A stretch of 64,000 nt of DNA from Massospora cicadina (taxonomy: Eukaryota; Entomophthoromycota; Entomophthoromycetes; Entomophthorales; Entomophthoraceae): positions 34,765-98,764 of the forward strand of contig JAKSZP010005600.1 in assembly GCA_022478985.1 (NCBI GenBank). The letters are read 5' to 3'. Below the pieces are notes generated by a model, which saw nothing but the letters and a program-made list of their open reading frames with translations, had not been told where the DNA came from and did not search any database. Below are positions 1 through 10,703 of this stretch, piece after piece (position 1 is the stretch's first letter; the number at the start of each line of letters is the position of its first letter). Both the position numbers and the translations under genes were made by a program.

Positions 1-429
1 AGCTGTGTGGCATAAGGTTTAGATAATTATCTAGACTTCTTATTAAAGTTTAGCTCGCTGACTTTGGGTTACTGCAAGCACTAATTAGGGTCTGCCCCTG
101 CGTTGGAAGTGTGATGGTGTCTTTTTATTAATAGCATATATCTCTATTGTCAACCATCTTTCCCATTTCATCCTCATCCATAAGTGAATTGAAATATATG
201 ATGTTAGGGTTTTTATTGAAGCGACCGGCAGCATAGTGCCCCTTGGACTCTAAAATACAGCAAGTAAATTTGGAAAGGCTCTTCCAATGACCCATATTTT
301 TATGAAATTATAGCTGAATCATATAAGGTTATTAGTGTTACCTTGATGGGGGTTGGTGCTAGTGTTATACTTTATAATTCAGTGGTCCAAAAATAACCTT
401 TCACAGCTTGAGGTCTTCAAACATTGAAG

Positions 430-976
430 GGGTATCCAACTCCTTAGCTAATGCAGGCAGCAGCGAACAGTAGAGGTTGGAGTATATCTTTGGTAGCGTT
501 TTTCAAGGCAATCTTCATGTTGAGGTCACCCATGGCCTTGGATCCCAATAAGACCTGCGGCTCATGGTAGAAGTAATAGCAACTCAGTAATAGTATCACA
601 TTTCAGAACTGAATTGACATGAACTTGGCCTTGAAAGTAGCTATACTTTCAGGTCTTCCAAATTTACGTAGTACTGCGCTCTCAACATCCATGTAGCTCC
701 ATATGTCCTCTGGGAGATAGGCATGACCAAATTTCAACTGTTGATTGTTGTTAAAAACTGGGTCTTGGTTGGTTGCTTGCTTCTGGCCCTAGATTTCAAC
801 TGCACAAATTCGTGGATCCTTGCGTTGATTATTTGATTGAATTTGATAGACTGGGGCAATAATAATATGAAGACTATTATTATAGTTGATTGCCCAAAAG
901 CCAGGTTGAGAGTAAAGTCTAACACTAAAGAGGTTCTTCTTTGTTTTGAAGACGTTCTGGTACTAGTAGGGAACAC
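430..976 (-). pseudogene. Gypsy-type gag capsid relic at the left edge of the window
   Basis: Read on the minus strand from about 752, the sequence gives GHAYLPEDIWSYMDVESAVL followed by RKFGRPESIATFKAKF, then a stop near 605. In a shifted frame it resumes with MGDLNMKIALKNATKDILQP. The pattern W..(D)VE..(V)L+KFG....S....F..KF resembles the retrotransposon gag (capsid) domain of Ty3/gypsy elements, which forms the virus-like particle. An 80-residue minus-strand ORF at 734-976 lies just upstream in another frame and may be the preceding part of gag. Pol would lie to the left, outside the window. Stops and frameshifts show it is dead. The family is inferred from the pattern alone, without a search. 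Confidence 0.45.
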
Positions 977-1301
977 TTTCCCTACTCTATTCTCGCAGAG
1001 CCAAGCGGAGACTTGATAGTTTCAACCTAAGGATACCTGAATTTTGCACTTTTCTCTTAAGAGTAATGTTATAACAACCAATGTTAAAACAAACAAGTTA
1101 ATATCAAGTTTTAATCTTCTTTTATTAGGGAATAATTTGGGGTTTTTATAGTTAGGATTGGCACACAACTTTTCAGATGTCTGCTTTGAATTATTTGTGC
1201 TTCTAGTCTGGTTTGACCCCCAAGTGTTAAGCACTGAATCTCATTAGGTACCGTTGCCTTGAGTTTCTTAAGCAGCATAATCCTCAGGTGTTTGGCGACC
1301 A

Positions 1302-1335
1302 AACAATTGGTATTAAGGACTCAAAACCAATTGTT
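1302..1335. repeat. 10-bp perfect inverted repeat
   Basis: AACAATTGGT at 1302-1311 is exactly mirrored by ACCAATTGTT at 1326-1335, separated by 14 bp. It could form a hairpin. No flanking target duplication or element ends were seen, so no function is assigned. Confidence 0.5.
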
Positions 1336-1475
1336 ATGGCCAATGACAATTATACTCTTCCTCCAGCATTTAAACGCTTTGGTAGTTTTTGACAACTCCA
1401 ATTTGTTCCACTCTGAACAATTCCCTACAATTTGATAATTGGGTGTTGTTCCCATATCAAATTTTTTGCTTGATT

Positions 1476-1600
1476 TCATTGGGGATGATGCCCAATGATA
1501 ATCTCATCAGTCAGCAGCCTCAAATATCATTGAGGATGATGCCCAATGATAATTCATTAGTCAGCGGCCTCAAATATCATTGGTGATGATGCCTGATGAT
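1476..1600. repeat. Tandem repeat, period about 51 bp, 2.5 copies
   Basis: Units begin at 1476, 1527 and 1577, each opening with TCATTGNNGATGATGCC and continuing CAATGATAAT...TCAG(C)(A/G)GCCTCAAATA. Copies 1 and 2 differ by a few substitutions and one base of length; the third breaks off after about 24 bp. The repeat lies partly in a 65-codon plus-strand ORF that looks fortuitous. It is probably a small minisatellite inside a decayed element. Confidence 0.7.
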
Positions 1601-1863
1601 TTTCCCTTCAATTGGCCACAGTTGCCAATCCTATACAATTATAACTAAATCATCATATCTATTAAAAGTTAAAAGGTCGGATTATGTGGGCATCTGAAAT
1701 TCTGACAATTGTCTATCTAATTGATTGTAGTTGTGACCTTGATATATTGTTTTCTTTATAACTTACTGCACATTTTTGTATCAGTCAAACTTAGTTAAGA
1801 TGATGGGGTCAAATCATTGATAGACTGAAGGGGCATGCTGGGGGCAGCAAGTTCCAATGCTGC

Positions 1864-1920
1864 CTGTGAGGACCTATCTTGAGGTCTCAGGTTGCTGGGT
1901 TCCCCAGCAGAGCCTCACAG
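1864..1920. other. Three-way-junction (cloverleaf-like) inverted repeat
   Basis: An outer 8-bp stem (CTGTGAGG 1864-1871 with CCTCACAG 1913-1920) encloses two hairpins: GACCT...AGGTC (1871-1886) and TGCTGGG-TTC-CCCAGCA (1893-1909). At 57 nt it is too short for a tRNA and has no standard A or B box. The nested pairing is visible directly; whether it is expressed is unknown. Confidence 0.5.
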
Positions 1921-2261
1921 CTGGATAGAAGGACTAGTTGAAGTGGGCAGTGCAAATAGTGCAGCAGCGTGGATCATTTGGGATGAGAAATTTTGTCTTT
2001 TGCTAAATCCACTTCAGAATGGCTTCATAATTGTCCTATTTCATTCTTGGTGGTGGACTCACACTTTGCATTGGCACTGTTAGGACCAAGGGGCTTAGAC
2101 CACTTGTCCCTTTATTTTGTAGGCCAGGAAACCTGAAGTTCCTGGGTGCTTGATTAAAAGTTATTAATTTCCCTGGCCGGAAAGTCCTCACTCAGAAAAA
2201 GTTCCTTGAGTGGGTATTCTTAATTATTATTTCATCCCAATATAATTGGAGGTAGGAAAAT

Positions 2262-2653
2262 TTAGCTTAAAAATGGAAAGAGAGAGTAATCTTTATCTGC
2301 GTAGCATAAAAAATTATAAGGAAGGTCAGTGAGGTTTTTTGGTAAATCTCCAATTGTTCCAAGATAAGATCTACACTTTTTACCAATTGGGGATTCTGCG
2401 GCAGGATGGTCATCTTGATTTAATAGGGTTTGCTCGCCGCATGGATTGGGTTTGATCCCTGAAATTGGGAAGCTTTGGGGGAGCAATATTTGACCACATA
2501 AGTGGGGTTGATCCCCAATATCTGAAGTCTGTTATTTCCATTGGGTATTATCCCTGATAGATGTTTGGGCAATTTCTTCAGATCAGGATTGATTCCTTCA
2601 GCCAACACATCCAAATCTCCAAAATGGGTAGTAATCCCAACAGGCACCATCAA
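2262..2653 (-). pseudogene. Unrecognised decayed ORF pair
   Basis: Two overlapping minus-strand frames (2420-2653 and 2262-2486) appear to be one coding tract broken by a frameshift. The first holds a Pro/Asn-rich stretch (SGIIPNGNNRLQILGINP); the second includes CGEQTLLNQDDHPAAESPIG and PYNFLCYADKDY. No domain is recognised. The minus orientation matches the gag relic at 430-976, so an N-terminal gag or leader protein of a gypsy element is possible, but that is only an inference from position. Confidence 0.25.
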
Positions 2654-2697
2654 TTACTAAGATCTGTCCCATGCGTCATTCCCAATTGTCATTCTTC

Positions 2698-3082
2698 TTA
2701 ATCATGTTCTGTAAATTCTCTAATTTGCTTCAGAGTGGTAATCTCACTACATATCTCACAAATCAAAGCCTGGAGCTTGTTTTTCTCGACCTTTTGATCT
2801 CTGTTAGTGTCCCATACCACTTGAGTGATATGGTAAAGCTTATTTTTATCCCCTAAACGTCCTATAAATCGATATTCAAGGAGACACAAGCAGTTTTGAG
2901 AAAGTCAATGTTGTGGCGCATGGCTGCATGTTGGCTTTTGAGATTTTAAAGCTCCTCCTGAAAAGTGTTAGTTGCTTCATCTGTGCTCCTAATATGTTAG
3001 GCAGCAACTTGCATCTCTCATTGGGTATACTGTATAAGCTCCTCCACTGATTTGAATTATTGGACCTCCTTTCTTGAAGCAT
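2698..3082 (-). pseudogene. Possible coiled-coil gag N-terminus, frameshifted
   Basis: Minus-strand frames 2876-3082 and 2698-2889 overlap by 14 bp and read as one tract with a frameshift. They are rich in charged and leucine residues (VEKNKLQALICEICSEITTL), compatible with a helical or coiled-coil segment like those seen in gag N-termini elsewhere here (32,651-33,078). No conserved motif pins it down. Confidence 0.25.
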
Positions 3083-3921
3083 TTTGCAACATTCATAGCT
3101 CCCATCTGGAACTGATTTATTTTATGTGCCCATGAGGCAGTGACGCCTCACTTATTCATAGCCTAATGACTGATCTTAATAACATACCAGTTTAGATAGT
3201 CAATAATTTATCCAGTCTTCAGAAGATTTGATGAATGAGCTCATGATCTGAGTTGACAGCCTGTGATACCCCTTAGAAAATGGCTTCAAGATGATTGTAA
3301 AAGTAGCACATAGATTTCACATTTTGCTGGATCTGCTGGAATACTTCGTGATTATAACATGGTGATAAACAATAATCATTCAGTAATTCCTAATGGTGTA
3401 CTGTGTAACGGTTAAAAACGTCCCAGCTTTTGATCACTGTCTTCCCTTTGGATTGGCGGATGGACGCCAAAAGATTGTCTGATATAAGGTCCCCTTATAG
3501 TAATTGTTTCAACTCATCATACTCACCAATTCAACCTCAGATTTAAGGAAATTCAAAAATGAGAAAAAATGAAACAGGTAATCAAGGATTTCAGCCTCAA
3601 AATCAGTCTAATTTTTTAATGAGATAAACATGCAAACGTTTTCAAATCCCAATAAAATGGCACCACAAGAGACACAAGAAAAAAACTTCCAGATTAAAAA
3701 ACCCTAGAAGATTTCGCTTCCAATCAATGCCCAGAGCCAACATCTTTGTTTAGGTACAAAAACTAGGCTCACTGCAGGATACCAGGTAAGACATGGCAAG
3801 GGCGGCTTCAAGGCCTCAGAGAGACTCACACGTGAACAGGAAATGAGAAAGAATTCTGAACTGAGTTGAAAATCATTTGGGCTTGACTTACTAAGGTGCT
3901 CTTCCGGGGAGCCCCTCCACA

Positions 3922-3955
3922 CTATTCTTTAAGCCCTTAGGGGCCTAAAGAATAG
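3922..3955. repeat. 34-bp near-perfect palindrome in a GC-rich patch
   Basis: CTATTCTTTA (3922-3931) pairs with TAAAGAATAG (3946-3955). The stem continues through one mismatch into GCCC/GGGC around a 4-nt loop. It sits in a locally GC-rich patch (about 3900-3990) that also contains GGGGAGCCCC, in otherwise AT-rich DNA. It could be part of an LTR or a terminator-like hairpin; no element boundary could be fixed. Confidence 0.5.
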
Positions 3956-4389
3956 CTTGGGCGGGTCATAGCCCAGCGTTGGACCCCGCATAAACTGCAA
4001 AATAGCTAAAAACGCATTTCAACTCAATATTTGGATTTCCAAATCTTGAGTCAAAATATAACAATTGGTTTGACTCAACCATTACAGGCTGCAGGTATCA
4101 CATAATATTGCCCCTAGACGTACAATGCTACTCATGAAGGACAAAACTTGATTGAAAATCATTCCACATAATCCCTCATAGTCTTTCTATAGTTGGTCTT
4201 GGTTTTGTCATTTGTAAAATAAGAAAGGTATAAGGTCATCTGACTCACAACTAATAACTGGAATCCTCTTAGCAGCAATTGCCCAATCTGCTGTAGATAC
4301 TTCTCAGGAAAGGTATATAAAGTGAATCCTTCATAATGGATAGATTAATTACATCCTACTTTGGTGCAAGTCAGATGAGAAGGTCTATG

Positions 4390-4470
4390 TGGGTTGACAT
4401 AAACTACAAGATCTTTTTTGTTGTTGTAGTCGGTTTGACCAACCATCTGGTTTCATTTTTATGTATCTAA
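4390..4470 (+). pseudogene. Possible integrase core scrap
   Basis: The plus strand reads WVDINYKIFFVVVVGLTNHL and then a stop. The W-x-D...(V)VVV-(G/D)-LTN/K-H pattern resembles the start of a Ty3/gypsy integrase catalytic core, with the first catalytic Asp kept. Only about 27 residues are readable and both sides are degenerate, so this could be chance. Confidence 0.3.
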
Positions 4471-5191
4471 TTTCATACATTGACTAATAATTAGCAGATT
4501 CAATTGGCTCATGGTAATTGTTTTGTGCCGCAATCCCTGTTTTTATATGTAGTTGCCTACTGGATTAATTTACTATTAGTCAAATCCTTAATCCCCGCTG
4601 GCGCATTTATTGTTCACTTGAATTAATAGCCATTGATGCCATGGTCTCAAATACTTTTTGTTACCAAGTTTATTTTGGCATACAATTATATATTGCCCAG
4701 TGCTAGCGTAAAACATTGGTAATAGGGCCTTTCTATTTATTATGGCTACTCAGATTAATTTAGATATGTCCATCATATAACATATTTTTATGGAAATGCT
4801 CTGAGTCCTATTTTTTCTCTTCATTAGGCCCAATCTAAATATCAAGACCTTAGGCTACCATAGTTAAAGTGCTGCTTAGTAACCATGGAAAGCATAATTG
4901 AAAACGCTGGTAGAGATCATATCTGGGGAGGATTGCCAATTGTAAGGGGTCTTTTCCTAATGGAAGATGGGAGAGCCTAACTAAAGGAATTACTTTTTGT
5001 GAACCAGTGAGCCTCTGGCAGCATTCAATACTATAGGGTGCTCACTTATTTCAGAGATAAAATCCTATTTCATCATATAAGGTTTTTGTGAGTTTTTTGA
5101 TCAAGGTTACTGTCCTCAAAATAGTAACTTATGGTTGTGCATGTACCCTGTGCACAAGAAATATGGTGACCCTGCATAATTTCAACATTTG

Positions 5192-5565
5192 TTATACTGA
5201 TTGAATTCTTCTCCAGTGGGAAAAATCATTTTGCTGGTGTTGGGTTTTTTGACCATATTCCCAACTGGCTAGATTACCAGGAATTGCTAGGGGATAATTC
5301 CCTAATGCAAGGTGAATTGGAAATTGGTTGACCCTGATTTTGGGGTAACTAAGTTTGGGGGATTTTAGGTTATTCATCTGATCAGATCTTTCAGGGGATT
5401 GATCCAGATGAATGGTAAGATCTTGTCAGGCAAAATTGCTGAAAAAATAGGGACATCTGATAGTTGATTAACTATCAGGTGTACTAATTGGTGTTGGTTG
5501 GGTTTCGTCACTGAATGTTTGGTGATGTAAGTAGTAAGTTGTGAGGCGATTAATGCCACCTGCAA
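5192..5565 (-). pseudogene. Unrecognised frameshifted ORF, possibly a gag N-terminus
   Basis: Minus-strand frames 5374-5565 and 5192-5377 join with a 4-bp overlap, suggesting one tract with a single frameshift. The protein is rich in Pro, Asn and Gln (SWEYGQKTQHQQNDFSHW) and has no recognisable domain. It begins about 250 bp inside a primer-binding-site-like sequence at 5821-5840 on the same strand, which is where gag would be expected in an LTR element. That linkage is speculative. Confidence 0.25.
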
Positions 5566-5820
5566 CTAGCAAATCAATCAGTTTTTTTGTGACCTGCCCT
5601 AATGGGTAACAAGTCCCATTACCTAAGCAGATCGCTTGCCACATAGGCTGGTTTACTTAGATAAAGAGGAAAACGTTAGGGACACATTTTCTGACTCTTT
5701 CCATTATAGGTCTCAAGGATGTCTAATGACAGAATTCTAGCCAGGATGGGAAAGACCATCGCTGCTGAGACAAGGATGGGTGATTCAATGGTAATGGCTG
5801 CCGTTTCATTGAAGAGGTGT

Positions 5821-5840
5821 CAACCAAGGGTTAGGCGCCA
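5821..5840 (-). other. Possible primer-binding site of a minus-strand LTR element
   Basis: The minus strand reads TGGCGCCTAACCCTTGGTTG. It starts with TGG (complement of tRNA CCA) and resembles TGGCGCC-type primer-binding sites. An LTR would lie to the right, from about 5843, but no matching second LTR was found. Confidence 0.2.
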
Positions 5841-5845
5841 AATCC

Positions 5846-7382
5846 CCCACTATAATTTCCCTAGAATTTACTAATAAAAAAACACAACAGAGTATACAGT
5901 AGATATACTAGCTTAGTACACTTTATCAGCTTTCATTTTTCTATTCTTTCTCAGGGATATTATTGCTGTGTGCAATAATTGGGAGACTCTTTAAGGAAAA
6001 GGGTAAGGATCTGAGTGGAGATCTAGAGAAGAAGCGGAAGCAAATCAGGGATTGCTGCTGATTGTATGTTAAACTGATAAACCGTCAACAAGAATCTAAG
6101 AGAAGGTCAGGTTAGATGGTATGAGGGAACAAATCCCTATTTTGAGACATCACAAGTACTTTGAGCAGAAATACTGGCCGATTATTGGGCTGAGATCTAG
6201 GACTTCCATTCAACTACAGATAATAGTCATCACACTATTATCAACTGATTATATAAAAAATATACAACGTGGATGAATTACACAAAATCCAAACCTGTGC
6301 AAGTAATATGTTTATAGGAGTTATTGGCTGATAATAATCAATCCCCATAAATTTTTACATCTGGTAAAAGGCTAATTGAACAGGGTTCCCCTGTATTGAG
6401 AACCACAATTTAGAGCGTGAGATAAGCACTCTACTTTCACAGATATATTCTATCCTGGAACTCCATTTATCCTACACAATTGTAACACATCTGTTTCATG
6501 GCAAGGTAAATTCCACATAATATTGTACAGTGAACTATACAATATTCAATATCTCTTTGGTTCTTTAGATAGTAAAACTCTACTTCAAGAGTGGATTCCA
6601 GTGAAATAAAATAAAAGTGGGCAGATGATACTTTATATGGATATAAAGAGAGGATTCAATAGATTCACTAGCTATAGAGCACTAAAGTCTCCATGCTAGA
6701 ATTATAATTGTTGTGGAAGTACAATTGGCACATTGTGTACAATTAGTATAGTAAGTATATCTGTGCCCATCTAAAGGAAAAGGTTTTAGAGGGTAGAAAT
6801 TGCTGCATGACAATTCTGGAATGAATAGAGGACCTTAAAAGTAAGATGAATCATTAAATAATTCTAGTGTAAGTCCAATTGCATTCATTTTTCATTCTAA
6901 CCTTATAAGTTAATAAAGTGAATCAAAAGTTGAGTTGACACCTTTGCCAACATTCTTACTTCCTAAAAGATCAGAAGAAGATGTGGGAGTATAATCATCA
7001 TCCCTTACTTCACCCTAGTTCTAGAGCACATGTATGGAAGTGCCTTACACAGTAATATTAAACTGCATATAGATCAAACGCCTCTGCCCACATTTACCCT
7101 CTTTGTGGTGACCATAATACTTTAGTTATAGGATAGAGGGGTGTCCCAAATACAAGCTAATCTGGATAGGAGTTTCTCATCTTTTCCAGCTTCCTACACC
7201 TAGTACATTCTATCCTACCTACAATTTATTTGCCATGAGGGTACTTTCCCTAATTTCCACATTTATCAGAGCCTAGATAGCAGCCACAGCACTGTGGCCC
7301 ATCTATAAAATTGTTTTGAAAGCTATCAACAAGGCTTCCCACCAAGGTTGAAGCACTGGTGTGATTCTATAATCATTTAGCT
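5846..7382. other. AT-rich stretch without a recognisable gene
   Basis: No ORF of note, no RNA gene and no clear repeat boundary. If the site at 5821-5840 is a real primer-binding site, the first part may be an old LTR. Confidence 0.4.
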
Positions 7383-7398
7383 TGCAGTTTCCAGTATT

Positions 7399-7415
7399 TT
7401 TTTAGTACTAGATGG
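7399..7415 (-). mobile_element. Ultrashort retroposed 3' tail, copy 1
   Basis: The plus strand holds TTTTTAGTACTAGATGG, i.e. CCATCTAGTACTAAAAA on the minus strand. It is flanked by imperfect direct repeats (7383-7398 and 7416-7432, TGCAGTTT-CCAGTATT against TGCAGTTTTACAGTATT). The same tail occurs at three other loci here between perfect duplications, which supports reading this as a decayed target duplication around a severely 5'-truncated retroposon. Confidence 0.6.
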
Positions 7416-7956
7416 TGCAGTTTTACAGTATTGGTTCTTTAGATCCATGCCACATAGATGGCACCACTGAGATCCAGTCATGGAGGAATATCTGGTTCCT
7501 GGAAGTTGACTTCTGTTCCCATACATGTAAAATTAGAACATTACCCTAAGACTATCTATCCTTGTCCCCCTTGTCTTAAACCCCTACCCCTGATTATAGA
7601 AAGGGTGTCAGATAGACTACTATCTGGGAATTAAGGGCTCCCGTTCATGTTCTCTCATCCTCTTTTTTTGATCTCTTCTTTTTGGTAGTGTTGGTCCCAT
7701 GGTCCTCTCACCTCAAATAAACACCTTATATAGTAACGAACAGGAGAATTAATAAATGTGGGTGAAGCTGAAATTACCTATTAGTTATTAATATAAAAGA
7801 TCACTTAATGCCTATAAATAAAAAAAGAAGCATGGAATTAACCAAATGTAAAAGCTAAACATATTTGAAATGAAGTCTTACTTTTACTTTAAATAAAAAA
7901 ATTGAAATAATAACTAAAATGTAGAAATAATAACTTTAAGAATTATTTATTATAAA

Positions 7957-8028
7957 GGGCTCAACCGGGAATAGAAACCAGGACTTCTCCCACCCTTAGG
8001 GAGAATTATACCACTAAACCATTAAGCC
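7957..8028 (-). pseudogene. Degenerate tRNA-Pro(AGG)-like sequence
   Basis: On the minus strand a 72-nt cloverleaf can be drawn. The acceptor GGCTTAA pairs with TTGAGCC (one G-T). A TGGTTTAGTGGTATAAT D-arm/A-box follows. The anticodon stem CTCCC/GGGAG has loop TAAGGGT, giving anticodon AGG (Pro). A T-arm with TTCTATT loop completes it. Against it being functional: the near-universal U33 is A, the T-stem has a mismatch, and purine 57 is T. It is probably a tRNA pseudogene or the head of a tRNA-derived retroposon; no body or tail was recognised. Confidence 0.6.
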
Positions 8029-8039
8029 TTGATTTTTAG

Positions 8040-9204
8040 AAATTTATTAATTAATTAATTTAAAAAAATACCGGTAGCAGGAACCACCCACATGCCAACT
8101 ACCCCAACTTCCTTTTTTTATAACTCCATATTATCGATTAATGATAAGAGGGGAGGGAGGAAACAATATCTCATCATAACCAGAAATGTTTTTACACCTG
8201 TAATAACGTTTAGTCCCCACCTTATCTTGTGATTATAGGTGTGCACACCTACAACTGATTTAATATTTTAAATTAAACATATGATATAAGTATTATACCA
8301 TTTTATTTATACTTATAGGATGGTACTTCTATGAGATAAGCAGATTCCTTTTGAGCATATGATATTCATATACCAGTAAAAGCAAGTTTTTAAATTTTAT
8401 TTGAGGTGGGCTGACCTGGGGACAATACTGCATTGATTAAGGGTATTAAAGAAATGGGAAAGGAGGAAAAACCCAGAAAACATCTATGCGCAGTGTATGA
8501 TAGACCAGGAACTCCATGGACCACCTTGCAATTTGCTATCTTGGTTCTGAGCATTGTATCACAGTATCAACACAGTCATAATTGTTCCTTACCTAAAGTA
8601 AAAGCAATTTTGCTAAATTAAAGTTAAAATAAAGTTAATTAGTGAAAGACATATATGCTCACTATAAGATATAATGATACTATAATCTATTTTCATATGT
8701 TTTGGAACTAAATTATATATATATATATATTTGTTGCTTATTAATTTCACTCAAAAAGACTTTATATTTTCCATAACATATGCTAACTATGGTAAATATT
8801 ATAATATAGTGTAATAATATTATATTAGTATATAAAAATTAAAAAAATCTTAATTTGAAGTAAATTACTAGTATCTGATATACTGTGCTGTTCTATACAT
8901 TGGCTAATGAGACCAAATCATTAGCAAAGAACCAAATAAAGCCAAACATTATGTGATTATGTATACAAAGAACCACATATAGGAAACCAATTTAGAATAC
9001 TATATTAATAAGAAGTGTTGCAAGATAGTATTCATATCAAGGGTTGCTAAAGTAATTTTAATTGCAAAACCATTATAACTGGGACAATGTATGGGTTTAC
9101 ATTACTACACCTTTATAAAATGACTTTAACCTAAACATATAAATATAAGAAATTAGACTTGTATATAAGTTTGGGATCTTTTAAGTATCTTCTTTCATAT
9201 AAGT
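8040..9204. other. AT-rich stretch, includes a TA microsatellite
   Basis: No gene seen. A (TA)n run lies at 8714-8731. A 62-codon ORF at 8433-8621 has no recognisable features. The stretch ends at the 15-bp target duplication of LINE copy a (9205-9219). Confidence 0.5.
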
Positions 9205-9370
9205 TGTTGTTTGTATGATTTATTTAACTGAGGTAAGCCAACCAGGGGGCGGACATTACCAAATATACGTAAAACTAAGGAAATAACTGACAAATATAAA
9301 ATTGGGCACCTCAATGTACTCAAGTTACCCCAGTTGCCAGCGGGACTGCCAGGTATGGGGGGTTGGTGCA

Positions 9371-10601
9371 CTACTCCGAGGGGGTTTCCCCTGCTATGGA
9401 GCAGGTGTGAAGGAAAGGGTCTGTGTGGAGGAACCTGAGTGGGAACCATGATTCTATGAGCGCTTTTTGCCTTGGTCTCATATATCCATAGAGCCAGGCT
9501 TGGAAGTGCTCCAATAAGTGGACATGGAATCTGTTAATAACCCCATTAATGGTTGGGACCGTGCCCTTGAACACATCTAATGCAATTGTGTGGATTGTCC
9601 ACATTGCAATGCGTATTATTAGGGAACGGAGGGTAGATGGGATTGGTGACTCAATCTGGAGCGCGAAGATGCTCTTTGATATCAAGAGTTCATGTTCGTT
9701 TTGGATTTTAAGCAGGCGTGCGACTTCCTGCCATATAGCTTTGGTTGGGGGGCATGTTTCTAGGCGGTGATGTAGGGATCCCTCCCCTCCACATACTGCA
9801 CATGTCTTGTGGAAGGAGTTGGAATGGTCCACCATCCTATAGGTCCTTTTCAGACAGCGCCAGGAGTTTGCTCTTATCCTAAGCTGTAGGAGTGGGTGAT
9901 GAGTCATTTTCCACATTGCCTTCTGTGTGGTTAAATCATAGGGAATGTCCAACATATCTAGGTATTCTATCCTAGCTATGCTTGGGGTTGTTGCGAGCAT
10001 ATCTCTCTGGGGGTGGTTTTCTGGGTTTCTTAATTTGAATTGGGGGCTGGGTCATCCCCTTCCCTGTATAGTACCCATGTTCTCTATGTTCCATCCCATA
10101 CGGCGGATAGTTTGGAGGATATTTTTGAAATGAGGGGAGGTTTCATGAGGACCTGTTGCAGTAGGGTGCTTGGCAAGGTATGAAAGTAGTCTGGGTGGAC
10201 TATGTGGGTTAATTTAATTTGAGCGCCTGTGCAAAGATATTCCTTGCTGCTCTGGACCAATGTTGTTGCGGGAGGTCTGGAGCAAGGACTTCCATTATCC
10301 AAGTACCTAGGATGTGATGGGCGTGGCTCTCAAAATCTATTAGTCCCATGCCTCCGCTTGAGCGTGGGCCAAATAGTGTTTCCATACGTATAGGAGGGTG
10401 AGAGCTGGGCCACAGCCAGCCATGGATAAGCGCGCGGATTGAAGTTATAAAGGTAGGTGAGAAGGCGATTGCGTGGGCCTGGTACCATAGTATTGGGAGG
10501 ATGAGCGAGTTAGCAACTGTAACTCGTCCTGTTAATCCTGGGGTTCTTCCCTTGAGGGAGGCGATGCGTTTGGATACCCGTTGTAACAAGTTACTTTCCA
10601 T
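9371..10601 (-). pseudogene. LINE copy a ORF2: C-terminal region with Cys/His motif
   Basis: Three minus-strand frames (10209-10601, 10084-10302, 9371-10000) form the ORF2 tail. The first has the thumb/connection-like text TVANSLILPILWYQAHAIAF and LFGPRSSGGMGLIDF. The last, 209 residues, is the longest open stretch in the element and begins MLATTPSIARIEYLDMLDIP. It contains CAVC-(x7)-H-(x4)-C at about residues 87-103 (CAVCGGEGSLHHRLETC), followed by KAIWQEVARLL. This is the Cys/His domain found at the end of many L1-type ORF2 proteins, thought to bind RNA. The same tail is seen in copies b and c. Confidence 0.8.
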
Positions 10602-10703
10602 TGTCTCATTAGCATATCCCCCTGATTCTAGCCAAATTCCAAGGTTTCAGAAAGTAGTGGTGGTGGGAGGTGATGCAAAGGGTAAAATGATTGGGTTTTT
10701 TCT

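Noticed and set aside
1476..1600. Regular repeat considered as a CRISPR-like array
   Set aside because: Units are contiguous tandem copies without unique spacers, and the setting is eukaryotic.
5821..7000. An LTR to the right of the TGGCGCC-type site
   Set aside because: No second copy of this sequence could be found in the window, so LTR limits are not claimed.
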